DNA of 64,000 bases from JASHPR01 sp963833885 (lineage in GTDB: Bacteria; Actinomycetota; Actinomycetes; Streptosporangiales; Streptosporangiaceae), in assembly GCA_963833885.1 (NCBI GenBank), contig CAWHZU010000033.1:248001-312000 (forward strand). Direction: 5' to 3'. The translations under genes and the position numbers were made by a program. Each line of letters starts with the position of its first letter. The stretch's first letter is position 1. Below the pieces are notes generated by a model. That model made no database searches, was not told the DNA's origin, and saw only the letters and a program-made list of their open reading frames with translations. Shown here piece by piece: positions 14,868-23,548 of this stretch.

Positions 14868-15998
14868 ATGGGCCTGCGGATCAAGCCCGGCTATTCCCTG
14901 CATCGGCTGGAGAACGGTGCCGTGTGGATCGGCCCGCAGATACCCGGGGAAGCCACCGAGATCACCGATGACGCCGGGGTGGTCTGGCCGATCTGCCGGC
15001 GGCTGGACGGGACGCGGACGCGGGAGGTCCTCGTCGAGGAGGTTCTCGCGGAGCAGGCGCCTGGGGCGGAGATCACAGCCGGGGAGCTCGGCGAGATCAT
15101 CGACTTCTTCATCGCTTCGGGCTGGGTGCTGGATACGGCGGCTCCGGTTCCGTCCGAGCTGTCTGACCGCGAGATCGAGCGATACCAGCGCAATGCCCAG
15201 TTCTTCAGCTCGATCGACCTGCGGCCGGAGACCACCGGGTACGGCCTGCAGGCCCGGCTCAAGGCGGCCAGGGTCGCGGTGCTCGGGCTTGGCGGCGTCG
15301 GCAGCGCGGCTGCGGCCAGCCTGACCGGCTGCGGCGTCGGCTCGCTGCACTGCATCGACCATGACACCGTCGAGCTGTCAAATCTCAACCGGCAGCTTCT
15401 GTACACCGAGCGCGACATCGGCCGGAGCAAAGTTGAGGCGGGCGTGGAGCACCTCCGCTCCCGCAACAGCGATATCGCCATTACCGGTACGCAGACCCGG
15501 CTCGACGGGCCCGATGACATCATGCGGGCGGTGAAGGACTGCGACGCCTTCCTGCTCTGCGCCGACCAGCCGGGCCAGCCCGGCGAGGAAATCGAGCAGT
15601 GGGCCAACGCGGCCGCGTACGCCTGCGGGGTCCCGTGGCTGACAACCGCGTACTCGGGCCCGAAGTACTCGCTGGCGTGCTTCATCCCGGGCCAGACGGT
15701 GTGCTTCTGGTGCCTGTACGCACAGCACCGGCAACAGCAACGGTCGATGGGGATCCGGGTCGACCCCGAGTACCTCGTGCGCCGCGACGAGACCGATAAC
15801 CCGGTCATCGCGCCTACGGCGCAGATCGCCGGGCATTTCATGGCGATGGAGACGGTCCGGCTCCTGCTCGGGATGACGGTGCCAACGGCCGGGCGCGAAC
15901 TGCACCGTTACGTCGTCGACTACGACGAGCAGTATTACCTGGAAGCGGAGTCCCGGCGCGACTGCCCGGTCGGATGCGGCGCGTTGATGGCCCTATGA
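14868..15998 (+). CDS. ThiF/E1-like adenylating enzyme with N-terminal PqqD-like domain
   Basis: The protein has 376 residues. The ATG at 14868 follows GGGAG. Residues ~1-90 resemble a PqqD/RRE winged helix (HRLENGAVWIG, then LCRRLDG-like and ITAGELGEIIDFFIASGWVLD). A bridging ERYQRNAQFFSSID leads to an E1 core: VAVLGLGGVGSAAAASL near 140, DHDTVELSNLNRQLLY and DIGRSKVEAG. CFWC near residue 282 and a C-terminal CPVGC are probable zinc ligands. This layout is known from MccB, PaaA and TOMM F/C proteins, which adenylate or bind small ribosomal peptides. It is coupled to the M50 gene by ATGA. No YcaO or dehydrogenase is nearby, so a thiazole pathway is unlikely. Nucleotidylation or amide/lactam formation on the 23-mer is my inference. 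Confidence 0.82.
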   Translation: MGLRIKPGYSLHRLENGAVWIGPQIPGEATEITDDAGVVWPICRRLDGTRTREVLVEEVLAEQAPGAEITAGELGEIIDFFIASGWVLDTAAPVPSELSDREIERYQRNAQFFSSIDLRPETTGYGLQARLKAARVAVLGLGGVGSAAAASLTGCGVGSLHCIDHDTVELSNLNRQLLYTERDIGRSKVEAGVEHLRSRNSDIAITGTQTRLDGPDDIMRAVKDCDAFLLCADQPGQPGEEIEQWANAAAYACGVPWLTTAYSGPKYSLACFIPGQTVCFWCLYAQHRQQQRSMGIRVDPEYLVRRDETDNPVIAPTAQIAGHFMAMETVRLLLGMTVPTAGRELHRYVVDYDEQYYLEAESRRDCPVGCGALMAL

Positions 15999-17245
15999 CG
16001 ACCGTCTGCGCCAGCCCGGACAGCCGCATTCAGCTGCACGAGCTTGCCTCGCGTCAGGATGGCCAGGAATGGATCGTGGGCCGGGCGGCGACCGGGGAGT
16101 TCGTGTGCCTGCCCGGCGAGGCTATGACGTTCCTCGGCGTGCTGCGCGCCGGCGGAACGGTCGCCGCTGCGAAACGGCGCACGGACCTGGCCCACGACGC
16201 GGACGTCGACGCGCTCGACTTCGTCAGCGACCTGATCGGGCTGGGTTTCGTTGCCGCGGTGGACGGCGAGCGGATCGCCGAGGAACAGGCCAGGCCGCCC
16301 AGCCTGCCGTGGCTTCGCCCAGAGCACGTGTCGTGGCTGCTGCGCGCTCCGGTCCTGGTGGCGGTGGCGGCATTCATCGCCGCCGGAATCACGGTGGCTG
16401 CGGTAACCGGTTCCTTCCCCGGCTATTCGGCCTTCTTCGCGCTGCCCTGGCCCGGGCTCACCTGCGTGATCGCTGCCGTCATCTCCATGACGGTCCTCGC
16501 GCTGCACGAGTTCAGCCATCTTGCAACGGCACGCGCCGCCGGAGTGGACGGCCGGTTCAGCTGGGGCACCCGGCTCTTTTTCCTGGTCGCGCAGACCAGC
16601 GTCCCCGGCCTGTGGCTGGCGAGCCGGGGCGTGCGGCTCCGCGTCTTCGTGGCCGGGATGACCAGTGACCTGGTCATCTTTTCCGCGTGCTCGATGGGGA
16701 TGGCGTCCACCCCGATCGCGGGCACGGTCCACCGCATCCTGGCGCTGACCAGCCTGATCACTCTGCTCGGCGTTGTGGAGCAGTTTCTGTTCTACATGCG
16801 TACCGACGTCTACCTCGTCGTCCAGGAGCTGGCCGGCTGCAAGAACCTGTTCGGCGACGCGACCGAATATCTGCGCTATCTGGCCGGTCGCCTGGCCCGC
16901 CGCCCGGCGCCGGACCGGCCCAATCCGCTGGCCGACCTCCCGCCGGCAGAGCGCGGGCCGGTGCGGCTCTACGCCGCTGTCGTGCTGGCCGGCTGCGCGG
17001 CCACGGTGCCGGTGATCGCGTTCTACGGGGCCCCGGTAGAGATCGGCGTCTACGTGCGCGCGGTGCACGAGTTTGCCCGCGGCCTGTCGTCATCGCGCAT
17101 AATCCTGGTCGCCGACGCGGCCGGGGTGCTGACCGTAAGCCTGTTGCTGCAGGCGCTGCTGGTGCGCACCATGCTGCGCACCTACCGGCCGCAGCTAGGC
17201 CGCCTGCTGCAGCCGGTCACGCGACGAGCTCGGCGTCGCCGGTGA
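15995..17245 (+). CDS. M50-type membrane metalloprotease with PqqD-like N-terminus
   Basis: The protein has 416 residues. The ATG at 15995 overlaps the ThiF stop. Residues ~1-95 are soluble and again look like a PqqD winged helix (EFVCLPGEAMTFLGVL, then DALDFVSDLIGLGFV). After a first helix at ~115-140 comes the zinc motif LALHEFSHLATA in a membrane segment near residue 170. MRTDVYLVVQELAGCKNLF follows near residue 268, equivalent to the DGYY-type second motif of YydH-like M50 proteins. More helices and a basic C-terminus complete it. In the yyd epipeptide locus an M50 protease of this kind acts on a ribosomal peptide, so cleavage of the matured 23-mer is a reasonable guess. The end overlaps the opposite ABC gene by 29 bases. 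Confidence 0.8.
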   Translation: MTTVCASPDSRIQLHELASRQDGQEWIVGRAATGEFVCLPGEAMTFLGVLRAGGTVAAAKRRTDLAHDADVDALDFVSDLIGLGFVAAVDGERIAEEQARPPSLPWLRPEHVSWLLRAPVLVAVAAFIAAGITVAAVTGSFPGYSAFFALPWPGLTCVIAAVISMTVLALHEFSHLATARAAGVDGRFSWGTRLFFLVAQTSVPGLWLASRGVRLRVFVAGMTSDLVIFSACSMGMASTPIAGTVHRILALTSLITLLGVVEQFLFYMRTDVYLVVQELAGCKNLFGDATEYLRYLAGRLARRPAPDRPNPLADLPPAERGPVRLYAAVVLAGCAATVPVIAFYGAPVEIGVYVRAVHEFARGLSSSRIILVADAAGVLTVSLLLQALLVRTMLRTYRPQLGRLLQPVTRRARRRR

Positions 17246-19214
17246 ACGCGGCCCACATCGCCGCGTAGAGTCCGTCGGCTTCCAGTAGCTCGTCGTGCGT
17301 CCCGGTCTCGGCGACCCGGCCCCCCTCGACCACGACAATCCGGTCGGCCCGGGACGCCGTGGTCAGCCGGTGCGCGACCACCAGCGTGGTGCGCCGCGCC
17401 GCCAGCTGCTCGGTCGCCCGGTTTACCGCGGCCTCGGCAGCCAGGTCGAGGGCAGCGGTCGCCTCGTCGAGCAGCAGGATCGCCGGGTCGACTAGGTAGG
17501 CTCGCGCGAGCGCGATCAGCTGCCGCTGCCCGGCCGACAGGTTCCGCCCCCGTTCCGACACTTCATGCATGAAGCCTCCCGGCAGTCTCGCGATCATCTC
17601 GATCGCGCCCACCCCCCGGGCTGCGGCCTCGACCTCGGCATCCGTCGCGTCCGGGCGGCCATAAGCGATCGCGTCCCTGATCGTGCCCGGGAACAGGTAC
17701 GGCTCCTGCGGTACCACGCCGAGCTGCTGCCGGTAGCTGGCCAGGTCAAGCTCGCGGACATCCAGCCCGTCCACGAGCAGGCTGCCCGAGGTCACGTCGT
17801 AGTACCGGGCGACGAGCTTGACCATGGTGGACTTGCCGGCCCCGGTCTGCCCGACCAGCGCCACCGTCTCACCGGGCGCCACGGTCAGGTTCACGCCAGA
17901 GAGCGCGTCCTTCGGCTGGCCGGGGTACCTGAAGTGCACGTCACGGAACTCGATCTTGCCGCGAAGGCGGCCGGGGAACCTCGGGTGCGCCGCCTCCGGC
18001 GTGCTAGTCGGCCGGCGCAGCAGATCCTTGATCCGCCGCAGGCCGACCGCGGCCTGGTTGTAACCGTCGAAGACCTGGGACAGCTGCTGGACAGGGGAGA
18101 ACAGCAGGTCGATGTAGAGCACGTAGGCGATCAGGCCGCCCGCGGTCAGCGCCTTGCTGTGCACCTCGCCCGCTGCCACGAAGAGGATCAGCGCCCCGGC
18201 GACCGTGGACAGCAGCTGCACGAACGGGAAGTACATCGCGATGAAGCGCTGAGCCCGCAGCCGGGACCGGCGGTAGCCGTCGCTCAGCCCGGCAAAGTGC
18301 TCCTGGTTCCGCCCCTCGCGGCGGTAAGCCTGCGCGGTGCGCAGCCCGGCGACGTTCTCCTGCAGGTCGGCGTTGACGATGCTGACCTTCTCGCGCGCAT
18401 CGCTGTAGGCCTTGGAGGACTTCGCGCGGAACAGCAGCGTGGCCGCGACCAGTACCGGGATGATCGTCAGCAGCGTCAGGCCGAGCTTGAGGTTGATGAT
18501 CAGCAGCGCGATCAGCACGCCGAAGAACGTCAGCAGCGCGTTGACCATGGTGATCAGCCCGGTCTGCAGGAACGTGTCCATGGCGTCCACGTCCGTCGTC
18601 ATCCGGGTCATGATCCGGCCGGACATCTCGCGCTCGTAGAAGTCGAGGCCGAGCCGCTGCAGGTGGGAGAAGATCTTCACCCGGAGCGTGTAGAGCATCC
18701 GCTCGCCGTTGCGGCCCACCACGTTCGTCTGGATCACGTTGATGACCCAGTCGGCGCCGACGATGGCGAGGCCGATCAGCGAGACGACGACGATGGGACG
18801 GAACTCCTTCGCGAGGATGCCGTTGTCAACGCCTCCGCGCACCAGAAGCGGCATGAAAATGCTGGCAACGGCGTCCAGGCCGTCGAGGACCAGGCCGACG
18901 AACAGCGCCAGCGCGATCGGCCGCAGCAGCCTGCGCAGCGTGAAGTGCGGGTCACCGGCGCGGGACTCGGAGCGGCTGACATGGGGCAGCTCGTTCGCCG
19001 GCGGCAGCGCGTCGACCTTGGCCAGCAGCTCGGGCGTCGGCGGTATCCCCGCGAGCATGCCCCCGCCGGCGCTGCTGCGTCCCCCGCGGGCGGCGGCGCC
19101 CAGGCCGCGGCCGATCGCGGCGCCGGACGCGCGACCCAGCCGGCTGCGGTTCGCCGTCGCCTCGTGGCCGGACCCGTTCGCGTTCCCGGCCGCCGGCCAG
19201 AGGCTGGGGGTCAC
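17217..19214 (-). CDS. ABC exporter half-transporter (consensus-site subunit)
   Basis: The protein has 665 residues. The GTG at 19214 overlaps the stop of the previous ABC gene. A ~95-residue Gly/Arg-rich N-terminal extension precedes a six-helix membrane domain. The nucleotide-binding domain has Walker A GQTGAGKST, Q-loop VVPQEPYLFPG, signature LSAGQRQ, Walker B ILLLDEATAALD with the catalytic Glu, and H-loop VAHRLTT. The partner subunit has Asp in place of that Glu, so the two form an asymmetric heterodimer like BmrCD or TM287/288. Drug, lipid or peptide export is expected. It is convergent with the M50 gene, so export of the peptide product is possible but unproven. Confidence 0.88.
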   Translation of the reverse strand: MTPSLWPAAGNANGSGHEATANRSRLGRASGAAIGRGLGAAARGGRSSAGGGMLAGIPPTPELLAKVDALPPANELPHVSRSESRAGDPHFTLRRLLRPIALALFVGLVLDGLDAVASIFMPLLVRGGVDNGILAKEFRPIVVVSLIGLAIVGADWVINVIQTNVVGRNGERMLYTLRVKIFSHLQRLGLDFYEREMSGRIMTRMTTDVDAMDTFLQTGLITMVNALLTFFGVLIALLIINLKLGLTLLTIIPVLVAATLLFRAKSSKAYSDAREKVSIVNADLQENVAGLRTAQAYRREGRNQEHFAGLSDGYRRSRLRAQRFIAMYFPFVQLLSTVAGALILFVAAGEVHSKALTAGGLIAYVLYIDLLFSPVQQLSQVFDGYNQAAVGLRRIKDLLRRPTSTPEAAHPRFPGRLRGKIEFRDVHFRYPGQPKDALSGVNLTVAPGETVALVGQTGAGKSTMVKLVARYYDVTSGSLLVDGLDVRELDLASYRQQLGVVPQEPYLFPGTIRDAIAYGRPDATDAEVEAAARGVGAIEMIARLPGGFMHEVSERGRNLSAGQRQLIALARAYLVDPAILLLDEATAALDLAAEAAVNRATEQLAARRTTLVVAHRLTTASRADRIVVVEGGRVAETGTHDELLEADGLYAAMWAAFTGDAELVA

Positions 19215-21070
19215 GCCGCCGGAGGCCGGCTCCGCCTGGAATCGCCCCGGCCGGCGTTCTGGTGATATGCGAGCTCGCCGGCGTCGATGCCCTCAGCATC
19301 GTCGCCCGGCCCGGCCAGCAGCAGCCGGTACAGCGGGCAGCGCGCGGTCAGCTCCTCGTGCGTGCCCTCGTCGACCAGCCGCCCCTCGTCCAGGACTGCG
19401 ATCCGGTCGGCCAGCTGCAGCGTGGAGCGGCGGTGCGCGATGAGCAGCGTGGTGCGCCCGGCCATGACCTTGTGCAAGGTGGCGTGGATCTGGGCCTCGA
19501 CCGCCGCGTCGATCGCCGATGTGGCGTCGTCGAGGATCAGGATGGCCGGGTCGGTGATCAGCGCCCTGGCCAGCGAGACGCGCTGGCGCTGGCCGCCGGA
19601 CAGGGTCAGGCCCTGCTCGCCGATCACGGTGTCGTAACCGTCCGCCAGGCTGGAAATGAACTCATCCGCCTCGGCTGCCCTGGCCGCGGCGACAATCTGC
19701 TCCCGCGTTGCGTCGGGCCGGCCGTAGGCGATGTTGGCGCGGATCGTGTCGGAGAACAGGAAGCTGTCCTCCATCACCAGGCCGATCGAGGCGCGAAGTG
19801 AGTCCAGCGTCAGGTCCCGGACATCGTGCCCGCCGACCCGGATCGCGCCGCCCCGGACGTCATAGAAGCGGGGCAGCAGCAGGGAGATCGTGGACTTTCC
19901 CGACCCTGAGGTACCGACGACGGCCAGCGTCTCGCCGGGCCGAACGCGCAGCGACAGGCCCCGAAGCACCGGCTGGGACGGCACATAGCCGAAGGTCACG
20001 TCGTCCAGCTCGACGTCGGGTGTTCCCGGCGGCAGGACCACCGCGCCGGGCTTCTCGGTGACAACCGGCTTTGCGTCGATCACCTCGTACACCCGGATCA
20101 CGCTGGCCCGTGCCTCCTGGCCGATCGTGATCAGGCTGGACAGCGCGCGGACGGGCGCGACCATCTGCCCGATGTAGAGGGAGAAGGCGAGGAAGACCCC
20201 GATCTTGATATCGCCGTGCAGGGCGAGCCAGCCGCCCAGCGCGAGGACGCCGACCTGGCCGAACATGGGGACAGCCCCCAGCGCGGGGTTGTACCGCGCC
20301 GTCAGCCGGACTACGCGCACGCGGGCGGAGTACAGCACCCGGGCGACGCCCTCCAGCCGCTCGATCTCCTGCTCCTCCTGCCCGAAGCCCTTGACCACGC
20401 GCACACCGGTCACCGCGCCGTCGACGACACCGGCAACCTCCGACTCCTTCTGCTGTGCGTCCCAGCTGGCGGGGAAGAGCTTGCGCCGCGAGGCGATCGC
20501 GATCAGCCAGAGCGCGGGCGCGATCGCCAGGGCGACGAGGGTGAGCACCGGCGACAGGTAGGCCATGATGGCGATCGACAGCACGAACAGCAGTGCGTTG
20601 CCGAGCAGCATCGGCACCATGCTGAGCAGGCTCTGGACCATGTTGAGGTCGGAGATGGAGCGGCTGACGATCTGGCCGGTGTGCAGCTGGTCCTGGCGTG
20701 CCCCGTCGAGCTGCTCCAATGACGCGAAGAGCTCGGTGCGCATGTCGTGCTGGACGTCAAGCGACAGCTGCCCGCCCCGGTAGCGGCGGGTGTAGACACC
20801 GGCGAAGCTGAGCAGCCCGGCCACGATGAGCACAGAGGCGCCCAGCCATATCGGCTCGTGGTGCGCGATGATCGCGCTGTCCACGATCCACGCCATGATC
20901 AGCGGGATGGTGGCCTGGACGAGGGTGGCCACAAGCGACCCGCCCAGCGCGGCGATCTCCAGTCCGGGGTGCCGCCAGCAGTAGCCGGCCAGCCGCCGCA
21001 GCCAGCCCGCACCGGTGCCACTCCCGGCCGGCGCCCCGCTCGCGGCCCTGCCGCGCGCGGGCGCCCTCAT
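19211..21070 (-). CDS. ABC exporter half-transporter (degenerate-site subunit)
   Basis: The protein has 619 residues. The ATG at 21070 overlaps the MarR stop (ATGA). A six-helix exporter domain (~35-330) is followed by an ATPase with GTSGSGKST, VMEDSFLFSDTIRANI, LSGGQRQRV, Walker B ILILDDATSAID and IAHRRST. The second acidic residue of Walker B is Asp rather than Glu, the mark of a low-activity site in heterodimeric exporters. It is translationally coupled to both neighbours, so MarR, this subunit and its partner are one operon. Substrate is unknown. Confidence 0.88.
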   Translation of the reverse strand: MRAPARGRAASGAPAGSGTGAGWLRRLAGYCWRHPGLEIAALGGSLVATLVQATIPLIMAWIVDSAIIAHHEPIWLGASVLIVAGLLSFAGVYTRRYRGGQLSLDVQHDMRTELFASLEQLDGARQDQLHTGQIVSRSISDLNMVQSLLSMVPMLLGNALLFVLSIAIMAYLSPVLTLVALAIAPALWLIAIASRRKLFPASWDAQQKESEVAGVVDGAVTGVRVVKGFGQEEQEIERLEGVARVLYSARVRVVRLTARYNPALGAVPMFGQVGVLALGGWLALHGDIKIGVFLAFSLYIGQMVAPVRALSSLITIGQEARASVIRVYEVIDAKPVVTEKPGAVVLPPGTPDVELDDVTFGYVPSQPVLRGLSLRVRPGETLAVVGTSGSGKSTISLLLPRFYDVRGGAIRVGGHDVRDLTLDSLRASIGLVMEDSFLFSDTIRANIAYGRPDATREQIVAAARAAEADEFISSLADGYDTVIGEQGLTLSGGQRQRVSLARALITDPAILILDDATSAIDAAVEAQIHATLHKVMAGRTTLLIAHRRSTLQLADRIAVLDEGRLVDEGTHEELTARCPLYRLLLAGPGDDAEGIDAGELAYHQNAGRGDSRRSRPPAA

Positions 21071-21567
21071 GCCGATCCCCGGCCAGTGGTGCGCCGTCCA
21101 GCCGGCGGCGCGGCCAGGGCGGGAGGTGGCGTCGCGTCATGCCTGGCCCGCCGGACCTCGTCCATCGCCTCGTTGAGCGTGTCGAGCGCGTTCAGGACCG
21201 CCTCAGGCGCGCTGGCCTGGGTGAGCAGCTGGTCCAGCCACTGACCGTACGCGGCGTCCGCGCGCTCGACGGCGGCGTGGCCGGATTCGGTCAGGCAGAG
21301 CCGGACCACGCGCCGGTCACCGGGCTCGGTTTCGCGCCTCGCGTACCCCGCCCCGACGAGCCCGTCGGCGGTGGCGGTCAGGGTCGGCTTGGCGACCGCC
21401 AGCCGCTCGGCCAGCTTGGCGGACCGCTCGCCGCCGGCGCCCGCGAGTTTCAGGATACGGTACTGCTGCGGGGTCAGGTCGGTGTCGACCCGCTCCAGCG
21501 CGCGGAACAGCCGCAGCAGGATCATCACCACCCGGGATGCCCGCTCCTCGTCCTGGCCGTCACTCAC
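21067..21567 (-). CDS. MarR-family transcriptional regulator
   Basis: The protein has 166 residues and a GTG start behind GGGAG. The winged-helix core is clear: DLTPQQYRILKLAGAGGERSAK, recognition helix LAVAKPTLTATADGLVGAGY, and wing ETEPGDRRVVRLCLTESG. MarR proteins are usually ligand-released repressors of linked exporter operons. Being first in an operon with two ABC exporter genes fits autoregulated control of efflux. The C-terminal ~25 residues are Pro/Ala-rich and probably disordered. Confidence 0.88.
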   Translation of the reverse strand: MSDGQDEERASRVVMILLRLFRALERVDTDLTPQQYRILKLAGAGGERSAKLAERLAVAKPTLTATADGLVGAGYARRETEPGDRRVVRLCLTESGHAAVERADAAYGQWLDQLLTQASAPEAVLNALDTLNEAMDEVRRARHDATPPPALAAPPAGRRTTGRGSA

Positions 21568-21732
21568 CGTGCATGCTCCCGTCGGTCCGGCTTTAAGGTA
21601 CGTCAGTCTTACAATTCGCTAGCCTAATAAATTCCCAGCCGAGTCGCACAGTGCTCGGCTGGGTACGTTCCGTGAACAACCGGCTTATCGTGGCAACGAG
21701 AGCCGATGCGACGGGGGACGTGATTCGAGCTC
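21568..21732. promoter_or_regulatory. Divergent promoter region with AT-rich island
   Basis: Between the divergent MarR operon and the kinase gene, 21595-21645 is notably AT-richer than its surroundings (TTAAGGTACGTCAGTC, then CGCTAGCCTAATAAATTC). It is the likely site of the MarR operon promoter and operator. I cannot assign exact boxes. Confidence 0.35.
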
Positions 21733-23352
21733 GTGCAATCGCTGCAGCCTGAGGATCCTCAGCAGATTGGCAGGTACCAGCTGCTTGCCAGGCTCGGCAG
21801 CGGCGGCATGGGCCGGGTGTACCTCGGCCGGTCACCCGGCGGCCGGCTGGTCGCCATCAAGCTGATCCGCCCGGAACTCGCCGACAACGCAGACTTCCGC
21901 AGACGGTTCGCCCGCGAGGTGACCGCGGCCAAGACGGTCGGCGGGATGTACACGGCCACGGTCGTGGACGCGGACCCGGAGGCGGCGGCGCCCTGGCTGG
22001 TCACCGCGTACATCGACGGCTCGTCGCTGGCGGACGTCGTGGCCACGCACGGCCCGCTTCCGGCCGACTCGGTGCTGCAGCTCGCGGCCGCCCTGGCCGA
22101 GGGCCTGTGCGCCATCCACGCCGCCGGGCTGGTGCACCGCGATCTCAAGCCGACGAACGTGCTCCTGGCCGGGGACGGACCGCGGATCATCGATTTCGGC
22201 ATATCCCGGGCGATGGACGCGACTGGCATGACCATGACGGGCCTGGTAGTCGGGTCGCCCGGGTTCATGTCCCCGGAGCAGGCCGAGGGGCGCGAGGTGG
22301 GGGCGCCGAGCGATGTCTTCAGCCTCGGCGCTCTGCTGGCCTTCAGCGCCACCGGCGAGGGGCCGTTCGGCGAGGGCAGCACGCCCGCACTGATCTACCG
22401 GGTGGTGCACGGAGCGCCGGACACCTCCCGGCTGCCCGAGCAGGTGCGGCCGCTGATCGAGCGCTGCCTCAGCAAGGATCCGCAGCAGCGGCCCACGTCC
22501 GAGCAGATTCTCGACGAGCTCGGCGGTGCGCAGCCGAGTGCGGACTGGCTGCCCTGGCCGGTTGCTGGCGCGACGCCGGGTGGCGGCCTGCCGCCCGAGA
22601 TCGCCGGGCTTTCCGCCGCACGCGGGATCTCAATGCCGACGCCCACCGAGTCTGCAACCCCATCCCGTGGCGGCGTGCCGCCCGGCCCGGCGACGATCGA
22701 TTCTGGTGCTGGTGCTGGTGCTGGTGCTGGTGCTGGTGCTGGTGCTGGTGCTGGTGCTGGTTCCCGTTCCGGTGCTGCCGGTGCTGCTGCGGCCGCGGCT
22801 GCTGGCGGCGCCGCTGTTGCCGGCTCCGGGCCGACGGCCAGCGGCGGGTCGGCCGGCAGCGGCGGGCCAGCCGGTACCTCCGGCCCGGCGGCCAGCGGCG
22901 CCCCGCCCGGCAGTGACCGGCCGCCCGGCGGTACCTGGCCCGAGCCACCGCCCGGCGACCAGGGCAAGGCAGGTTCATCTGGCCGCAGCCGACGGTGGAT
23001 GCTGGTGGCTGGAGTGATCTTCGCCGTGCTCGTTCTGGCGGGCGGAGGCGCCGCTGCCGTCCTGGCCCTCGCCCACGGCAAGACACCGGGGCTCAGGCCG
23101 AGCAATCAGCAGGTACCCGTCACTGCTACGCCAACGACCGGGAAGTCCGCGGCGGGAGGCGGCGGCGGCTCGACATCAACGTCCAAGGGCGGTGGACGGC
23201 CGACGCGGTCCCCGTCCCCGTCTCCATCACCCTCGCCCTCCCCGAGTCCGTCTCCATCGCCCACGACCTCTCCGACCCCGACGCCGACGCATTCATCGCC
23301 TACAACCGCCCCGACCACGGCGCCTGCGCCTACGGCTCCCGCCTCCCCATAG
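21733..23352 (+). CDS. Membrane-anchored Ser/Thr protein kinase
   Basis: The protein has 539 residues and a GTG start. The kinase domain (~12-275) has the glycine loop LGSGGMGRVY, the catalytic Lys in VAIKLI, HRDLKPTNV, DFG in IIDFGIS, and SPGFMSPEQA. It is thus a complete PknB-type Hanks kinase. A Gly/Ala-rich linker includes nine copies of a hexanucleotide giving (Ala-Gly)n. One membrane helix (~420-445, AGVIFAVLVLAGGGAAAV) leads to a Ser/Thr/Pro-rich outer tail without PASTA repeats. It should phosphorylate cytoplasmic targets on a surface signal, but no partner gene is adjacent. Confidence 0.9.
   Translation: MQSLQPEDPQQIGRYQLLARLGSGGMGRVYLGRSPGGRLVAIKLIRPELADNADFRRRFAREVTAAKTVGGMYTATVVDADPEAAAPWLVTAYIDGSSLADVVATHGPLPADSVLQLAAALAEGLCAIHAAGLVHRDLKPTNVLLAGDGPRIIDFGISRAMDATGMTMTGLVVGSPGFMSPEQAEGREVGAPSDVFSLGALLAFSATGEGPFGEGSTPALIYRVVHGAPDTSRLPEQVRPLIERCLSKDPQQRPTSEQILDELGGAQPSADWLPWPVAGATPGGGLPPEIAGLSAARGISMPTPTESATPSRGGVPPGPATIDSGAGAGAGAGAGAGAGAGAGSRSGAAGAAAAAAAGGAAVAGSGPTASGGSAGSGGPAGTSGPAASGAPPGSDRPPGGTWPEPPPGDQGKAGSSGRSRRWMLVAGVIFAVLVLAGGGAAAVLALAHGKTPGLRPSNQQVPVTATPTTGKSAAGGGGGSTSTSKGGGRPTRSPSPSPSPSPSPSPSPSPTTSPTPTPTHSSPTTAPTTAPAPTAPASP
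22705..22758 (+). repeat. Hexanucleotide (GGTGCT)9 microsatellite
   Basis: Nine perfect GGTGCT units lie inside the kinase linker. Unit loss or gain keeps the frame, so only linker length would vary. Confidence 0.95.
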
Positions 23353-23369
23353 ACGGTTCCCGTCCGCCT

Positions 23370-23383
23370 CACCCCGCGGGGTG
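23370..23383 (+). terminator. Palindrome after kinase gene, possible terminator
   Basis: CACCCCGCGGGGTG is a perfect 14-base palindrome 17 bases past the kinase stop. The stem is short and there is no T-run, so termination is only a suggestion. Confidence 0.3.
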
Positions 23384-23548
23384 CTTGATCGATGTACCAA
23401 AGGGCGGCCAAGAACGCACCTATCCGTACATTCATGCGGCCGGAGGGCAGCCTCGTCGGCAATTCACTACTGACCGGAGGTGTCGGCATAGCGGGGGAGC
23501 TGCGAAATCGGGTTGTGCCGCCGCGCCGGCACCCCTAACGTCGCCGGA

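Noticed and set aside
14868..15998. ThiF for thiamine or MoeB for molybdenum cofactor
   Set aside because: Those lack the N-terminal PqqD-like domain, and no thiS, thiG, moaD or related gene is adjacent.
17565..19265. 566-codon plus-strand frame opposite the ABC exporter
   Set aside because: It consists of Gln/Arg/Asp-rich shadow sequence without motifs. The minus-strand frame has all ABC motifs.
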